Shown: positions 49,280-60,245 of the stretch, in pieces
Numbering within the stretch: position 1 is the stretch's first letter
How the letters are laid out: each line of letters opens with the position of its first letter
Origin: Catonia carolina
Lineage: Eukaryota > Arthropoda > Insecta > Hemiptera > Achilidae
Direction: 5' to 3'
DNA: 64,000 bases
NCBI GenBank assembly: GCA_035578175.1
Contig: JAQMRL010000002.1
Span: 133,674,171 to 133,738,170 of the forward strand
Made by a program: the position numbers and the translations under genes
Notes under the pieces: generated by a model
Told to the model about the DNA's origin: nothing
Databases searched by the model: none
The model's input: the letters and a program-made list of their open reading frames with translations, nothing else

Positions 49280-49677
49280 GGTGTTGCTGTTTAGGTCATC
49301 AGCCGAAAGATCTTTTTGAACTTCTAGAGGCTTTACTAAGTAAAACGAGGAGTGAGGTGGGTTACAAATTGCCTTTCTCACTAAGTGGAAAAGTATGCTA
49401 TCAGTATGTCGGGCCCTGTGAAAAGCATTTACTTTCCACCCTGAAAATGACACCTTTAATTCATTTACCACAGAGTTTGACTGTCTGATGAAATGCATAA
49501 CTCTTATAGGAGATAACTCTGACTAGTGTCTTTTCCAACTCTACCTCTTCAATTCTTAAATGCCTCAGTCATATCATATTTTATCACGTGGCTGACCACG
49601 TGGTAAACTACTTTTTGTAGCACTGAAACTAGTAGATCGAGTGCAAATAATTTAACACTCCATCTGTCTGTTATGGG
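49280..49677 (+). mobile_element. SINE-like family A, copy 5, with target-site duplication
   Basis: About 398 bp from GGTGTTGCTGTTTAGGTCAT to CTGTCTGTTATGGG, bounded by CAAGTTCCTTA at 49269-49279 and 49678-49688. The exact ends set by the duplication define the family's full length. Open frames on both strands inside it (49261-49488 plus; 49498-49277 minus) are not genes. Confidence 0.85.
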
Positions 49678-49688
49678 CAAGTTCCTTA

Positions 49689-51309
49689 CATACTCGTCAC
49701 AATAAAACAAGACTATTAACGTTTCCACAGAAAATCAGGAAGGCATTAAAATGAACTTGTCAGGATAATTAGCTCAGAAAATCTATCGGGTAACCCTACA
49801 TAAGATTTGTTTCTCTTTTGAAAATTAAGTTTAAAATATTACAAAAACCTTTATGAAAATCGAATTAGAATAAAAAATAGAAGCTCCATCGATGGTCTAC
49901 TTTCTAAAAGTCGTTTATGTTGTTATACGTACATCGTCACCTTCTGCTTATTGTTGTTGTAAAACCATTTATAGGCAAATATGTATAATTAAATCAATAA
50001 ATAAAAACTTTTAGCTGTTTTATGAAAATATAGGTTTACTTTACTCAATGTATTTTTTAAATTAATTAAAATAAGATACAATGTAATCAAACTGTCATTA
50101 AACATGAATTACTATTTTGAGTGCTGGTTTATTACGTTAAAAAATGTATATATAACCATATTTTCATTAGTTTAATCCCAAGTAGGCTAATTTTATAATC
50201 CAGTAGGGTAACATAGTTCACTTTGATATTATTAAACTGGAAAAGTACAGAGCACGCCTATATTAAAGCGGGAAGTAATCCAGTACAAACGTAATGATTC
50301 TCATCCTAGAATGAATTCAATGTATAAATATGTAACTGATATTTGTGTGTTATATAAAAGTTGTAAACTTAATGATAGGTACCGTTACGATATTATTTAT
50401 TAAAAATAAATTGTAAAGTTATTTACTCTGAAAAAAAGCGAATGTAAGAAATTAAAACTAATTACTAAGAACCGATCAAAAATGCAGTGTTGTATTCTGT
50501 TTACTCCATACCACCTGAATCCAACGTGTGAATGTATGTGCGAGAGAGAATCAAATTAAAAGAAAGAAAAAGAGAGATGAAAACGAGTTAAACGACATTT
50601 TAATAATCACACATATGTGTGTTTGTGTGTAAAACCACATGTTTGGTTCTTGTGGCCGGCTTGCAATCTTAAAAGCCTCTCCTGAATAGACTCAGTGACC
50701 CGGTTTTCTTGTTTCGTTTGTATACCTTTTACTATTTTAACAATCATAATGTTTAATGCTAAGTTACATTTTATGTTTTTAAAATACAAATTTTCAAAAT
50801 TTCAAGAATTTGACGAAATACGGTTATTTGCATTTAGTTTTGTGAAATCCAAATATTTTTTTGATTGGATCGAAATTTTAAAGTATTCTTGCAAAATTCC
50901 ACTACCAAATTTTTCGTGGTTGATATCTCTATGTTTTTAAATATTTAAAGTATTTTAGTACAAGAATTAAAAAAGAATAATATTAAAAAATTTGGCAGTT
51001 CTAGCAGAAGATTCCGATCCTGCAATTATTTGAAAGACAAATCCATTCAAATTTTATATAAAGCCATGGCTTAAATTATGAAAAATAAAATTTAATGAAA
51101 AGAAATCGCAACATGTGGTGTTCGTTCTTAGGCAAGGCTGATAAAACTGCCCAACTGTTTCATTAATAATATTTTGCTGTCTCATAGAGTCACACATACT
51201 CATAAAGCTACCTACAATTACACTTAGATCAAAAACTGACATAGAACACATACAAACTCTCGCTAGAAACTCAAAACACAATAACCAATAACTTAATAAC
51301 AACTAAACC
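49689..51309. other. AT-rich intergenic, nothing recognised
   Basis: Plus frame 50695-50940 and minus frames 50789-50607 and 51302-51054 show no known motif. No other feature seen. Confidence 0.5.
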
Positions 51310-51785
51310 GTGTACGCAATAAACGATATAAATTAAACATAATCACATTAACTAATAATTTACAAGACAGTGATAAAACCAATCTGAACATTATGGAACT
51401 CAACTTTGGGGTATCGCACACAAATGACACACACACACAAATATAAGCATGTACAGGCGATACAAAACAAGATTTTATGAACGATAACGCCCCCTTTTGT
51501 GTCTTAAATAATATATAATATTATAAGTAAATACTTACGGAAACCGAACATAACTGACGTCACGAAACATTTATACAAGACAATGCACGAGAGATTTGAA
51601 TTAGGCTTGCATGAAAACTTTTTTCAACAATTTTATACAAGGGCAAACCAGGTACGCAGTATATTCTGTAAACGTTAAGATATTTGTAGTCAATGGAACT
51701 TCTTGGGGAGAGTAAATTATAGGACTGTAGTGATGACTACAAGTTTCAACAAATAGGCCCTAAATCACATACGGTATTAAAACCA
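51310..51785 (+). mobile_element. Jockey-type LINE family C fragment, copy 1 (decayed)
   Basis: Collinear with 59080-59480: AACTCAACTTTGGGGTATCG, GGCGATACAAAACAAGATTT, ACGAACGATAACGC-type motifs and the end GGACTGTAGTGATGACTACA. An AC microsatellite and several stops interrupt it. Confidence 0.65.
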
Positions 51786-51884
51786 TTAGCATCAAATTTA
51801 GAAATTGTTGAAATAATATGTGTTAAGAGATTTTAAATGTACAATAAATGTTAAAAAAATACGTCTGTGAGGAGGCGGTTATAT

Positions 51885-52073
51885 AGCATATATTTTTTTA
51901 TTAGTTTATTTAGAGTCGCCTCAACAGCTTGGTCATTAGCGAATACTGTGGGTTTTGGTACGGTAAGGATGGGTTTTAACAAGTTAAAATTTCTAGAGCC
52001 AAGCCGAAAATCGAACTCGGGACATTCTGTTTTGTAGGCTACCGCTAGTCACTACACTACAGAGGCAGCCCGA
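51885..52073 (-). mobile_element. tRNA-headed SINE with A-rich tail
   Basis: On the minus strand it starts CTCGGGCTGCCTCTGTAGTG, an A-box-like region (TAGTGACTAGCGG), then a B box GAGTTCGATTTTC (52018-52006). The tail is CTGTTGAGGCGACTCTAAAT followed by A-runs. GGTTATAT at 51877-51884 and 52074-52081 may be the target-site duplication. Confidence 0.72.
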
Positions 52074-52081
52074 GGTTATAT

Positions 52082-52418
52082 TTTTGTTTTTTACTTACAT
52101 ATCAAGTATTTTAATATAATGTAATCACTACGATAAAATAATTCATAATTTCTCAAGTAGTAATCGACTCATTATTAGCATTGTACTCTGTATTCATCTT
52201 TTTTCAGGGGCTAACATATTTTGCCGAATTAACTGATCAAAGAAAACGATAAAACAACTACTATGTTTATATGACGCAACGTCTCATGTTTATCACACAA
52301 TCTTCTTAAAATATTCGCAATTCTTATCGTATGAATATTTTGATCGTGTTTTCTACACATTATGTTTGATGAAATTTAACATGTTTACTAGGTCAAATTA
52401 CGAAAATAATAATCGGTT
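52082..52418. other. AT-rich spacer, nothing recognised
   Basis: No open frame or repeat recognised between the SINE and the LINE. Confidence 0.5.
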
Positions 52419-52432
52419 ATAAATAATTATCA

Positions 52433-53311
52433 TAATTATAGTCTGACTTGGCGCAAACATATTCAGATGAAAAGGAAACAGCTGGATTTAACATTTAGGA
52501 AGATGTATTGGCTCGTTGGTAGGCGTTCTCAGCTTTCGATTGACAACAAACTACTTTTGTACAAATCCATGCTGAAGCCGATTTGGACCTACGGAATTCA
52601 GTTATGGGGGACAGCATCAACTTCAAACATCGAAATTCTGCAAAGGTTTCAATCAAAAATTCTACGGACCATACTGAATGCACCGTGGTATATTACCAAT
52701 GCCGATATACATCGTGATATGGATGTGCAGACGGTACGAGAAGAAATACGAAGTTTCAGTTATAAAACATCGAACGTCTAAACAACCACGTAAATCACTT
52801 AGCACTGAATCTCTTAGACAACAGTAATGATGTCAATAGGCTGAAACGTGCTACAGTACTGGATCTCCCAGGGCGATTCTGATAGTGTGATTTTAAAGTT
52901 GTAAATAATATAATGTTAGTGTTTTGTAGATGACTGTCGTGTTTGAGTGTGAATGTTGTAAATTACTGAATGAACGTTTCTTATTATTTTCGGAAAAGTT
53001 AGGTGTACATATATTCGGAATCATGCGCTTATTATTTATTACTTCTTATTTGTTTTTCGTTTTAAAGGAGGTTTTGGTTATTTTTTATTTTATATTTATT
53101 TATTTTTTTTTGTTTATTTATTTAAAAATCACTATAAAATTTTGATTGTAAATATTAATTAAGAACAGTATGAAATGTTTTCATGTTATAATTTGTTAAT
53201 TACACCAGTGGGTTGTAATTTTTTCATGAGTTGTGTCTAATTGATAAGTTGCATTTATTGTTATTTATAACAGATTATGCATTAAATAAAAAGTTATATG
53301 AAAAAAAAAAA
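52433..53311 (+). mobile_element. Jockey-type LINE family B copy with 14-bp target-site duplication
   Basis: Bounded by ATAAATAATTATCA at 52419-52432 and 53312-53325. The frame at 52467-52781 has LLLYKSMLKPIWTYGIQLWG and SNIEILQRFQSKILRTILNA, then ADIHRDMDVQTVREEIRSF. After a frameshift near 52770 it continues NNHVNHLALNLLDNSNDV and RLKRATVLDLPGRF to a stop near 52881. A 400-bp 3'UTR with AATAAA and a 12-A tail follows. 5'-truncated, one frameshift, so relatively young. Confidence 0.9.
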
Positions 53312-53325
53312 ATAAATAATTATCA

Positions 53326-55679
53326 GAAACAGAAACGATAGAGTCTGGTTTTTATAGCCCATAGATTCCCATTCTTTAAAAATATGATTCATTTTAAATT
53401 TAAAAGAAATACTCGTAGTTAATTACATTGCACATTTTGTATTTTAAAAAACACTAAATCAAAGGCAAAAAAATATTAGAAGAAAAACAAAAAATGTGTC
53501 TGCAATATAGGTTCTGAAAGCTATAATCCCCGACCACTTTATCTTTTCACAGATTTCCAGATTGAAAAACAGATCGAGCTTTAATTATGAGTTGAAATAA
53601 ATCAATATCTTTCTTTGTTAGGAAACAGTATAAAACAATAGCAGAATAAGGCTTTAAAGTACTGTGATACCTAGGTGTTTGGCAGTATCTGGGTTAAGAA
53701 ATAACCTGTACCAGTGGATAATGTTTCCTTTTTATTGCCTTCTTTAAACAAATTCATAGGCTACAGTAAGCAGTGAGAAAACATCAATCAGGTTCTTAAA
53801 TAATAGCAATAAATAATAGTTAATTTACCAATAAAAATCCCTAGAATTATCATAGTTAAAACCTCTGAACAAGAATCTGTTGATCTATAATTTTTTAATA
53901 GGCTACACTCAGTTAGGTCTATATTTTGAGAGTTTCTGTACAAAACTCCTCATATTATTATTTATTACGAAAAAAACGTTATAAGTACACAGTATAAAAT
54001 GTTTTGAACAATAGCTCCTTGGTACCTTTTCCAGATCTTTAATTTTAAGAAATACTTAACTTAATTCTCTGTTAAATCCCTCATTAAGTTTTCTTTACCT
54101 AAAATGTTATACTACTACAAGTAATAACGTTGTAATTATTAATATTTACAAAAGTAATTAAAGTAATAAAAATATGCATTTTTACCTGAAGTCGATTAGA
54201 AAGATCAATACAAAAATCTGGTCAATAATGAAACAAAGGTTCAAAAATAGCTATTGGTTCTAATACAAATACAATAAAATAATAAAATAAATATTTAATA
54301 TTACAGATTAAGATTTTAATTTATTATTAATAAATATGACAGGTTACAATTTTTTAGTTCTTTTTAGACTTTTTAAATAATTTATTAAAATAAATTAATC
54401 AAAGAATAAAAAAATTTGATAAAGTGAGTACTAACTAAATTGATCAAAAAGTGAGTAAACTGACCAAATTGAGTATTATTTTCACTGTATTTTTAAAAGT
54501 AATGCATACTTTATTAAAATAGAATGTGTAGGAATTAGCAAGCGGTAGATAATAATTTAGCCAACAGAGGCTAAGAATTGCGTTTCTTAGAACAGGTTAT
54601 GAAAGCTGACTCCCTATTACAGTAGTCTCTGTTTATGATTACAACACAATTTATCCCAAATGAATAATATCACCGTTAGAGTCTTTTGTGTCACAATTTT
54701 TTGTGTTAATATATTATATGTTTTCATGTAAATATTGTTTTATAAATTTTTGTTGATTAATTAATATATTCAAAGTTATCGCCGTTATGTTAGCCAGATA
54801 AAAAGGACAAATTCAGGGACAATTAAATAATAAAAAATATTCATGTGGATATGTATGCTCTATATTCATTTTCTGTCTATCCTTAATTTTTTTTTTGAAA
54901 TAAAAAATTATAAATATACGAATGTCACTAGTTTAAAATGGGTGAAGGTATAATTTTCATAAGCACCTGTGGATATTTTTGGGTACTTGCCTACAGAGTT
55001 TCATCAAAATATCGTCATTCGTTCTGAAGCCATAATTTTTATTTATAGGACTATATATAGATAACAATTAAAATAGAAGATAAAAATAAATTCAGAATAA
55101 AAAAAAATAAAGAACATAAGAGTTTTCCGGAGGAAAGGCGTGTTAAGAAAACAAAATACTAAATTCGAGTGATAAAAAACTATTTTTGTAATTAATGAAA
55201 AAAATGGGAAGCAATAAAAGTTATTACTAATTGGAAAGCCTGTACAGAGTAATACATTTATGCTCTATTAATCTGGATTTACGAATACGGTAGTCATATA
55301 TTTTGGTGCAACAAGTCATTTCATGGTTACTGATGTCTTTATTATTAAAGGGCAAAACCTAGTGATTTCCAAAGTGAATTCTTACGGGTAATTACTAGTT
55401 CTTTAGAAACGAGTAACATATCCAAAACATTACATGATTTATGCGTTCCTTACATCAATGTACATTTGAAAAATTTGTACCGTAGGTACAGATTAGACTT
55501 CAAAATCATAATAAAGATTTCTTATAACGCAATTTAAAAATTCTCCCGAGTACCAGGAATCCCATATAGACGGGGAAAACTCTGATGGAGTAGATTAATG
55601 ATATTTAAAATTTAAATATAATTTATATTATATCACAATTTGTTTTTTAGGACTATTACTGGGTGGTTTCCTCTAAACC
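53326..55679. other. 2.4 kb AT-rich intergenic, nothing recognised
   Basis: No open frame above background, RNA gene or recognisable repeat. Confidence 0.5.
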
Positions 55680-56035
55680 CGTATACTGTGGACGATTCGA
55701 ACTGGCACAACTCTTGCTCTACGTGTACAAATAGTTCCCCATAAAGTATATCCATAACCTATTTTTTCAGCAAAGGGCTACCAATTTTTATGTACACCAA
55801 TGCCTACAACCTTATTTCAATGTACAAACATACAAATAATTATTTCATTTAAGAATATGTATTTAATTTTCCTCAGTAAAAATTAAAATGATAAATTACA
55901 AGAACTATACGGCAAAAACTCACTAAACTATACTCTACAGACGCACGCAACTAACTAAACAAATTGGTCTGAATATAATGAACAGAAAATCATTTATGAA
56001 AACAAATTAAACTCATCATTATGTCTGATAGATAA
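55680..56035 (+). mobile_element. LINE family D noncoding 3' fragment (empty-site paralogue)
   Basis: Matches 42690-42882 and 43407-43590 in order (GTATACTGTGGACGATTCGA; ATTATTTCATTTAAGAATAT; CAGTAAAAATTAAAATGATA; CATTATGTCTGATAGATAAT) but lacks the 524-bp insertion found there. It has one ATGTATTT where the other copy has two. Confidence 0.82.
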
Positions 56036-56880
56036 TTAGCGATTGGTCTGTGTGTGTGTGTGCCTGTGTGGCTGTGTGTGTGTGTAAACAGAATATCTCA
56101 AGAACGGAACATCGTACGAACTTGAAGCTTGAAACTTAAGTTACATACCACTACCAGACCCGACGCAAACATTTTCATCAAAATCGGTCAACCTGAAGTA
56201 GTAGTTTATTCGTGTAATTTTTCACTTTTTTGCGATTTTCTCAAAAACGGATCGTAAGATTTTATTAAAAATCACCTGATTTACTAATTTTGTTATGCTC
56301 TACAAGTAGGGTAGGCGCCATGTTTGCTGAAATTCTTGTTGAGGCTGTTTTCACGTAAAAAAATTATTTTTTAATATTGCGGCTTAACATGCATTTTAGC
56401 GCAAAAATGTATATAATTAAAGTTGTAGAAACTTTAAAATTCTACAACTTTTATTTTAAACATTTTTTGTATAACGCTTAGTTTAGCGGTAATTACCGAA
56501 TTTCTGTTTTTTTCTCACGAAAACGGGTGAAAAATCTATTTTTTTAAGATTTTGGCTTTAGTAGACTATGCATTTTACGAAAAAAGTGTATATAATCAAA
56601 TTTATAGTAAATTAAAAGATCTACTATTTTTATTTGAAGCATTTTTCTCTATAGAGCCTAGTTTAGCTTGAAAGAGTGATTTTCCGTATTTTTAAACCAA
56701 ACAGGTTGATTTTCATTTTGCGTCTTTCACTCATGATTAAAATTAAGTTATGTTTATTGAGGTTACTTTTTTGTTTATTTCTAATGTTTTATTACTAATA
56801 TTAGATTATATTGTTTATTATTTGCATTGGCAAGAGAAAGTTGTGCGAGTGTTTCACACTAGATTTTTGATATTAAGTGG
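56036..56880 (+). repeat. R800 dispersed noncoding repeat, copy 2
   Basis: Begins GCGATTGGTCTGTGTGTGTG and ends TTGCATTGGCAAGAGAAAGT followed by TGTGCGAGTG. Same order of blocks as copy 1. It abuts the LINE family D fragment directly. Confidence 0.85.
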
Positions 56881-57774
56881 GTAATAATAATTTTATAGAA
56901 AATTTAAGAGATTTCGTAATAATGTTCAAAAATTAAATTTACAAAAAACTGTTTAAATTTCGTTGCTATTTATTAGATGATGTTTTATGGTAACTTATAA
57001 TGTAGAAATACTTTATTACAGGTACAGTAATGTGAAGTCGTTGCTCTACGTGATGGCATCAAAGGTCACTGGGCCTTCATTATATACATTTATATATTTA
57101 TATTATTCAAAGGAATATTATATTTTGTCGAGAGTAGCCTAATGTCTTATCCGGACTGCCTTCCTGATAACTTTCCATCTCTTTTGTAATAGTTTCTTTA
57201 GTTTTAATATTGACGGAATTGAATAAAATTTGAAAGTCATATTATTACATTAAAAAATGAGTGAAGAAAAATTTACCAATGCATACTATAAAATTATAAT
57301 TACCATTTTTTGAATAGAAAAATGACAACTGTAAAATCTTTAAATAATTAAAATTTTTATTTACGTAAATTTAAAAAAGATGCATTTCCTTTAGTAGAAA
57401 GTTAGTTTTTTTTTTGCTTTATTCAGTCCGGAAATAACTCATCAAGTATAAATTTATATTTTATGAGTTTATACTTGTAGTATATATTTTATATTTGTTA
57501 TAATATGAATTTTTTTAAACTGTAGCCCCTACTTAACCTATTAGTACGAAGAACTTCCACGGTAATTTACTTTTACTAAATAAATAAGTATGAATAAGAT
57601 CAAGTGAGTTAAGAATAATAATTCTTAAGCCCAATACCATAATGCAGGTTCAGATCTTCAACTTTACATTCCAGTTGTGTTTAAAATCACGTAAGATACT
57701 TTCTGTACAATGAACATAAATCTAGACTAATGTGTTCATATATAAAGGTCCGCTTGTGTTTTTGTCTTTAATTT
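56881..57774. other. AT-rich intergenic, nothing recognised
   Basis: No supported feature. Confidence 0.5.
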
Positions 57775-58255
57775 TTATTACGGCACTGTACACCGAGCTG
57801 CTTAATTTCCGTATATGATATTTAAATGGTAGTGGGGAGTTTCGCTTTAAGGAGAAGAGGTACCCAGTGGTACATTCTCCGTTCAAAACTTCGGGTATTG
57901 TCAGTTATTCAGACCAAGACGTCTCTACTCCATTTTCGCTTTAAACGACGCACAGTTAGAAAATTCCTTGTAGCTAGATCACGGGCTAGTTGGTTTGGAT
58001 GGACATCTAGTCGTTCGTGAAATTTACTATACAAGGATGCGGTTAGCTCCTTTACTATCGGAATTTTGAAATCGTCGTGAAGATTTTTATTGCTTACATA
58101 AAAAGGAGTGCCCGATGCAAGTCTTAAGAATTTTTATTGAAAGGCCTGGATCGACTTTAAATTACTCTCTCTCTCCCTCTCTCTCTCTTTCTCTTTTCAA
58201 AGAGCTGGACACCATAAGTTTAGATTGGTCTCAAAAGGGTTTTGTATATTAACAA
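57775..58255 (-). mobile_element. Jockey-type LINE family A fragment, copy 4
   Basis: Nearly the same sequence as 14440-14920 (TTCAAAACTTCGGGTATTGT; GATCACGGGCTAGTTGGTTT), i.e. reverse complement of the polymerase C-terminus and 3'UTR. A (TC)n expansion near 58162-58196 replaces part of the coding region. The plus-strand open frame 57826-58020 is antisense and not a gene. Confidence 0.82.
58162..58196. repeat. (TC)n microsatellite inside a LINE copy
   Basis: CTCTCTCTCCCTCTCTCTCT-type run absent from the 14.8-kb copy at the same place. Confidence 0.8.
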
Positions 58256-59079
58256 ATAACAGAAAAAAATTACTTTATATATATTTTATGAAAATGTGTT
58301 GTGCGTGTTGCCCTCTTTTTACATAAAATATCTTCAATTTTCCGAAACATTGGCCTGAAATTAGTGGTCAAGTCTTATTTCAGGAAATTTACATTAATAG
58401 GCCTAAAAAGAATAAATTTGAATGAATAATAATTAATTAACAACCATCTCACCTATATTTTAAGATCGGTATGCGTATTAATACGACACAGTTATAAAAT
58501 CCAGTTCAATTATATCCACACACATATGTCTTTTAACCAGGTTATTGTATGCCTAGGTGCGTTTCATACGTAACATTACTGTAATTATTCTTATCATTAC
58601 ATAATAAATTTGATTTTAAATTAGTCTGTCTGTATAAATTAAGCGTACATATCAGATTATGCTATTATAAACCACTGTAATCTTTAATTTAATTTATTTC
58701 AACCAAGCTACTAATTATTACTAAATTTTATTATACTTTTAATAACTACAATCAATTTTCAACTGCACCCACATTCGAAAGGGAAATGTAACAGTAACTG
58801 TGAAAATCCAATTGCAAAAAAGTTTATCCTTTAGGTTTCCTGATTTTTAGATCGTCTCGAATAGTTAATCCATTGTGAATGAATTATCATAAGTTTTGTT
58901 TGAGTTATCAAGTAATAAACATGAGAAACATTCATTGTTTCAGAGTAACTACTAATATGTCGTTATTTACAAGAATTTGTTAATAAATTACTGAAAACTA
59001 GTATTTAATAAATGAATAAAAATTAATCCAAAAGCACACACGTAAAATTAAAATTAAAAAGAAACATGTTTAATTAAAA
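58256..59079. other. AT-rich intergenic, nothing recognised
   Basis: No supported feature. Confidence 0.5.
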
Positions 59080-59495
59080 ATTAAACGTCACACAAATTAA
59101 CAATCTACAAGATAGTCTCAAGATCAATCTGGACATATACAGTTCAACTTTGGGGATCTGCTAAACCTTTACACACGAAACGTATACAGGCGATTCAAAA
59201 CAAGATTTAACGAACGATAACGCAATGCCCCTTTTACATCACAAACTCAATGTTTCACAAAGACTTACAAATGCCATGCGTAATTGATGTGAAACAACTA
59301 TACAAGAAGATGCATGACAAGTCTAAATTACATAGCAACCCTCTTTTACAAAACATGTACACTAGGGCGATACCGGGTGCTCAGCACAGACGTTTAAAAC
59401 GCCTCTGGCCAAGGGATCATCTTAGCCACCGTAGGACTGTGGTGATGACTGCACGCTACTTCAAGTAAATCATGTTTTGAAATATTAGCTTCACA
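59080..59495 (+). mobile_element. Jockey-type LINE family C fragment, copy 2
   Basis: Reads IWTYTVQLWGSAKPLHTKRI, then the open frame 59250-59468 with MFHKDLQMPCVIDVKQLYKK and AQHRRLKRLWPRDHL, the polymerase C-terminus. One stop and one frameshift upstream of it. Confidence 0.8.
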
Positions 59496-59689
59496 TTTAG
59501 AAATTGTTGTATTTATATAATAACAGGATACTAAATTCAATTGGAAGTGTCAAAAAAAACATGCCAAACAGTTTACAAAAACAACACATGGATGTCTGGA
59601 AGAGACTTCGTTTTACAAATTGATAAAAGCCTATATTGGAAAAATTAAATACAGATAAATTCAAATAAATTATTGAAAAGAAGGTTACG

Positions 59690-60245
59690 GTCAACATTCA
59701 ATCCAAACAATAAACTTTTAATAATAAAAACAATTTGGGCGTACGGTATCCAATTATTAGGCTTAGCAAGCCTTTCAAACATTGAAACCCTGCGAAGTGT
59801 TCAACTAAAATTACTTAGAACCATTACAGCGTCACTTTAGTACATCTATTTTTCGTTTCTTTTAGTTCATAACTACTACTGGTAGTATTTATGTATCGAT
59901 CATATTTTTGTCTTTTATTTGTAGAGAAAGTTGGCTGGATACTTCGCTACTTTTGTTAATGTTATTACGTTTTTTTATAACTATTTACAAAAAGTTAAGA
60001 ATAACTGATTGTATGTTTCTTTCAAAAAACACCTTGGCACATAACAAAATAAACATATTACAGAGAAATTTAAACACGCTTACAATTCAACAGGAAATCA
60101 ACACACACAGTAGCTACTTAATGTCAAAAAGACTGGAATCACATCCAAATTATCTGGCCATCTCAATCTTAGACTATTTAGATGACACTCCGATTGAAAC
60201 AAAACATCCTACGAATTTATTTTATAAATTACAAAACAAATGAAA
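59690..60245 (+). mobile_element. Jockey-type LINE family E fragment, internally interrupted
   Basis: 59700-59840 reads IWAYGIQLLGLASLSNIETL and LRSVQLKLLRTITA. The C-terminal part resumes at about 60025 (NKINILQRNLNTLTIQQEIN, RLESHPNYLAISILDYL), in the same frame as the open stretch 59908-60243. The ~190 bp between, starting near 59845, do not match RT sequence and may be an insertion. Confidence 0.7.

Noticed and set aside
49277..49498. Open frames on both strands near 49.3 kb
   Set aside because: Both lie in a SINE-like family A copy bounded by a target-site duplication.
57826..58020. 64-codon Arg/Ser-rich frame
   Set aside because: Antisense of the polymerase C-terminus and 3'UTR of a Jockey-type LINE copy.
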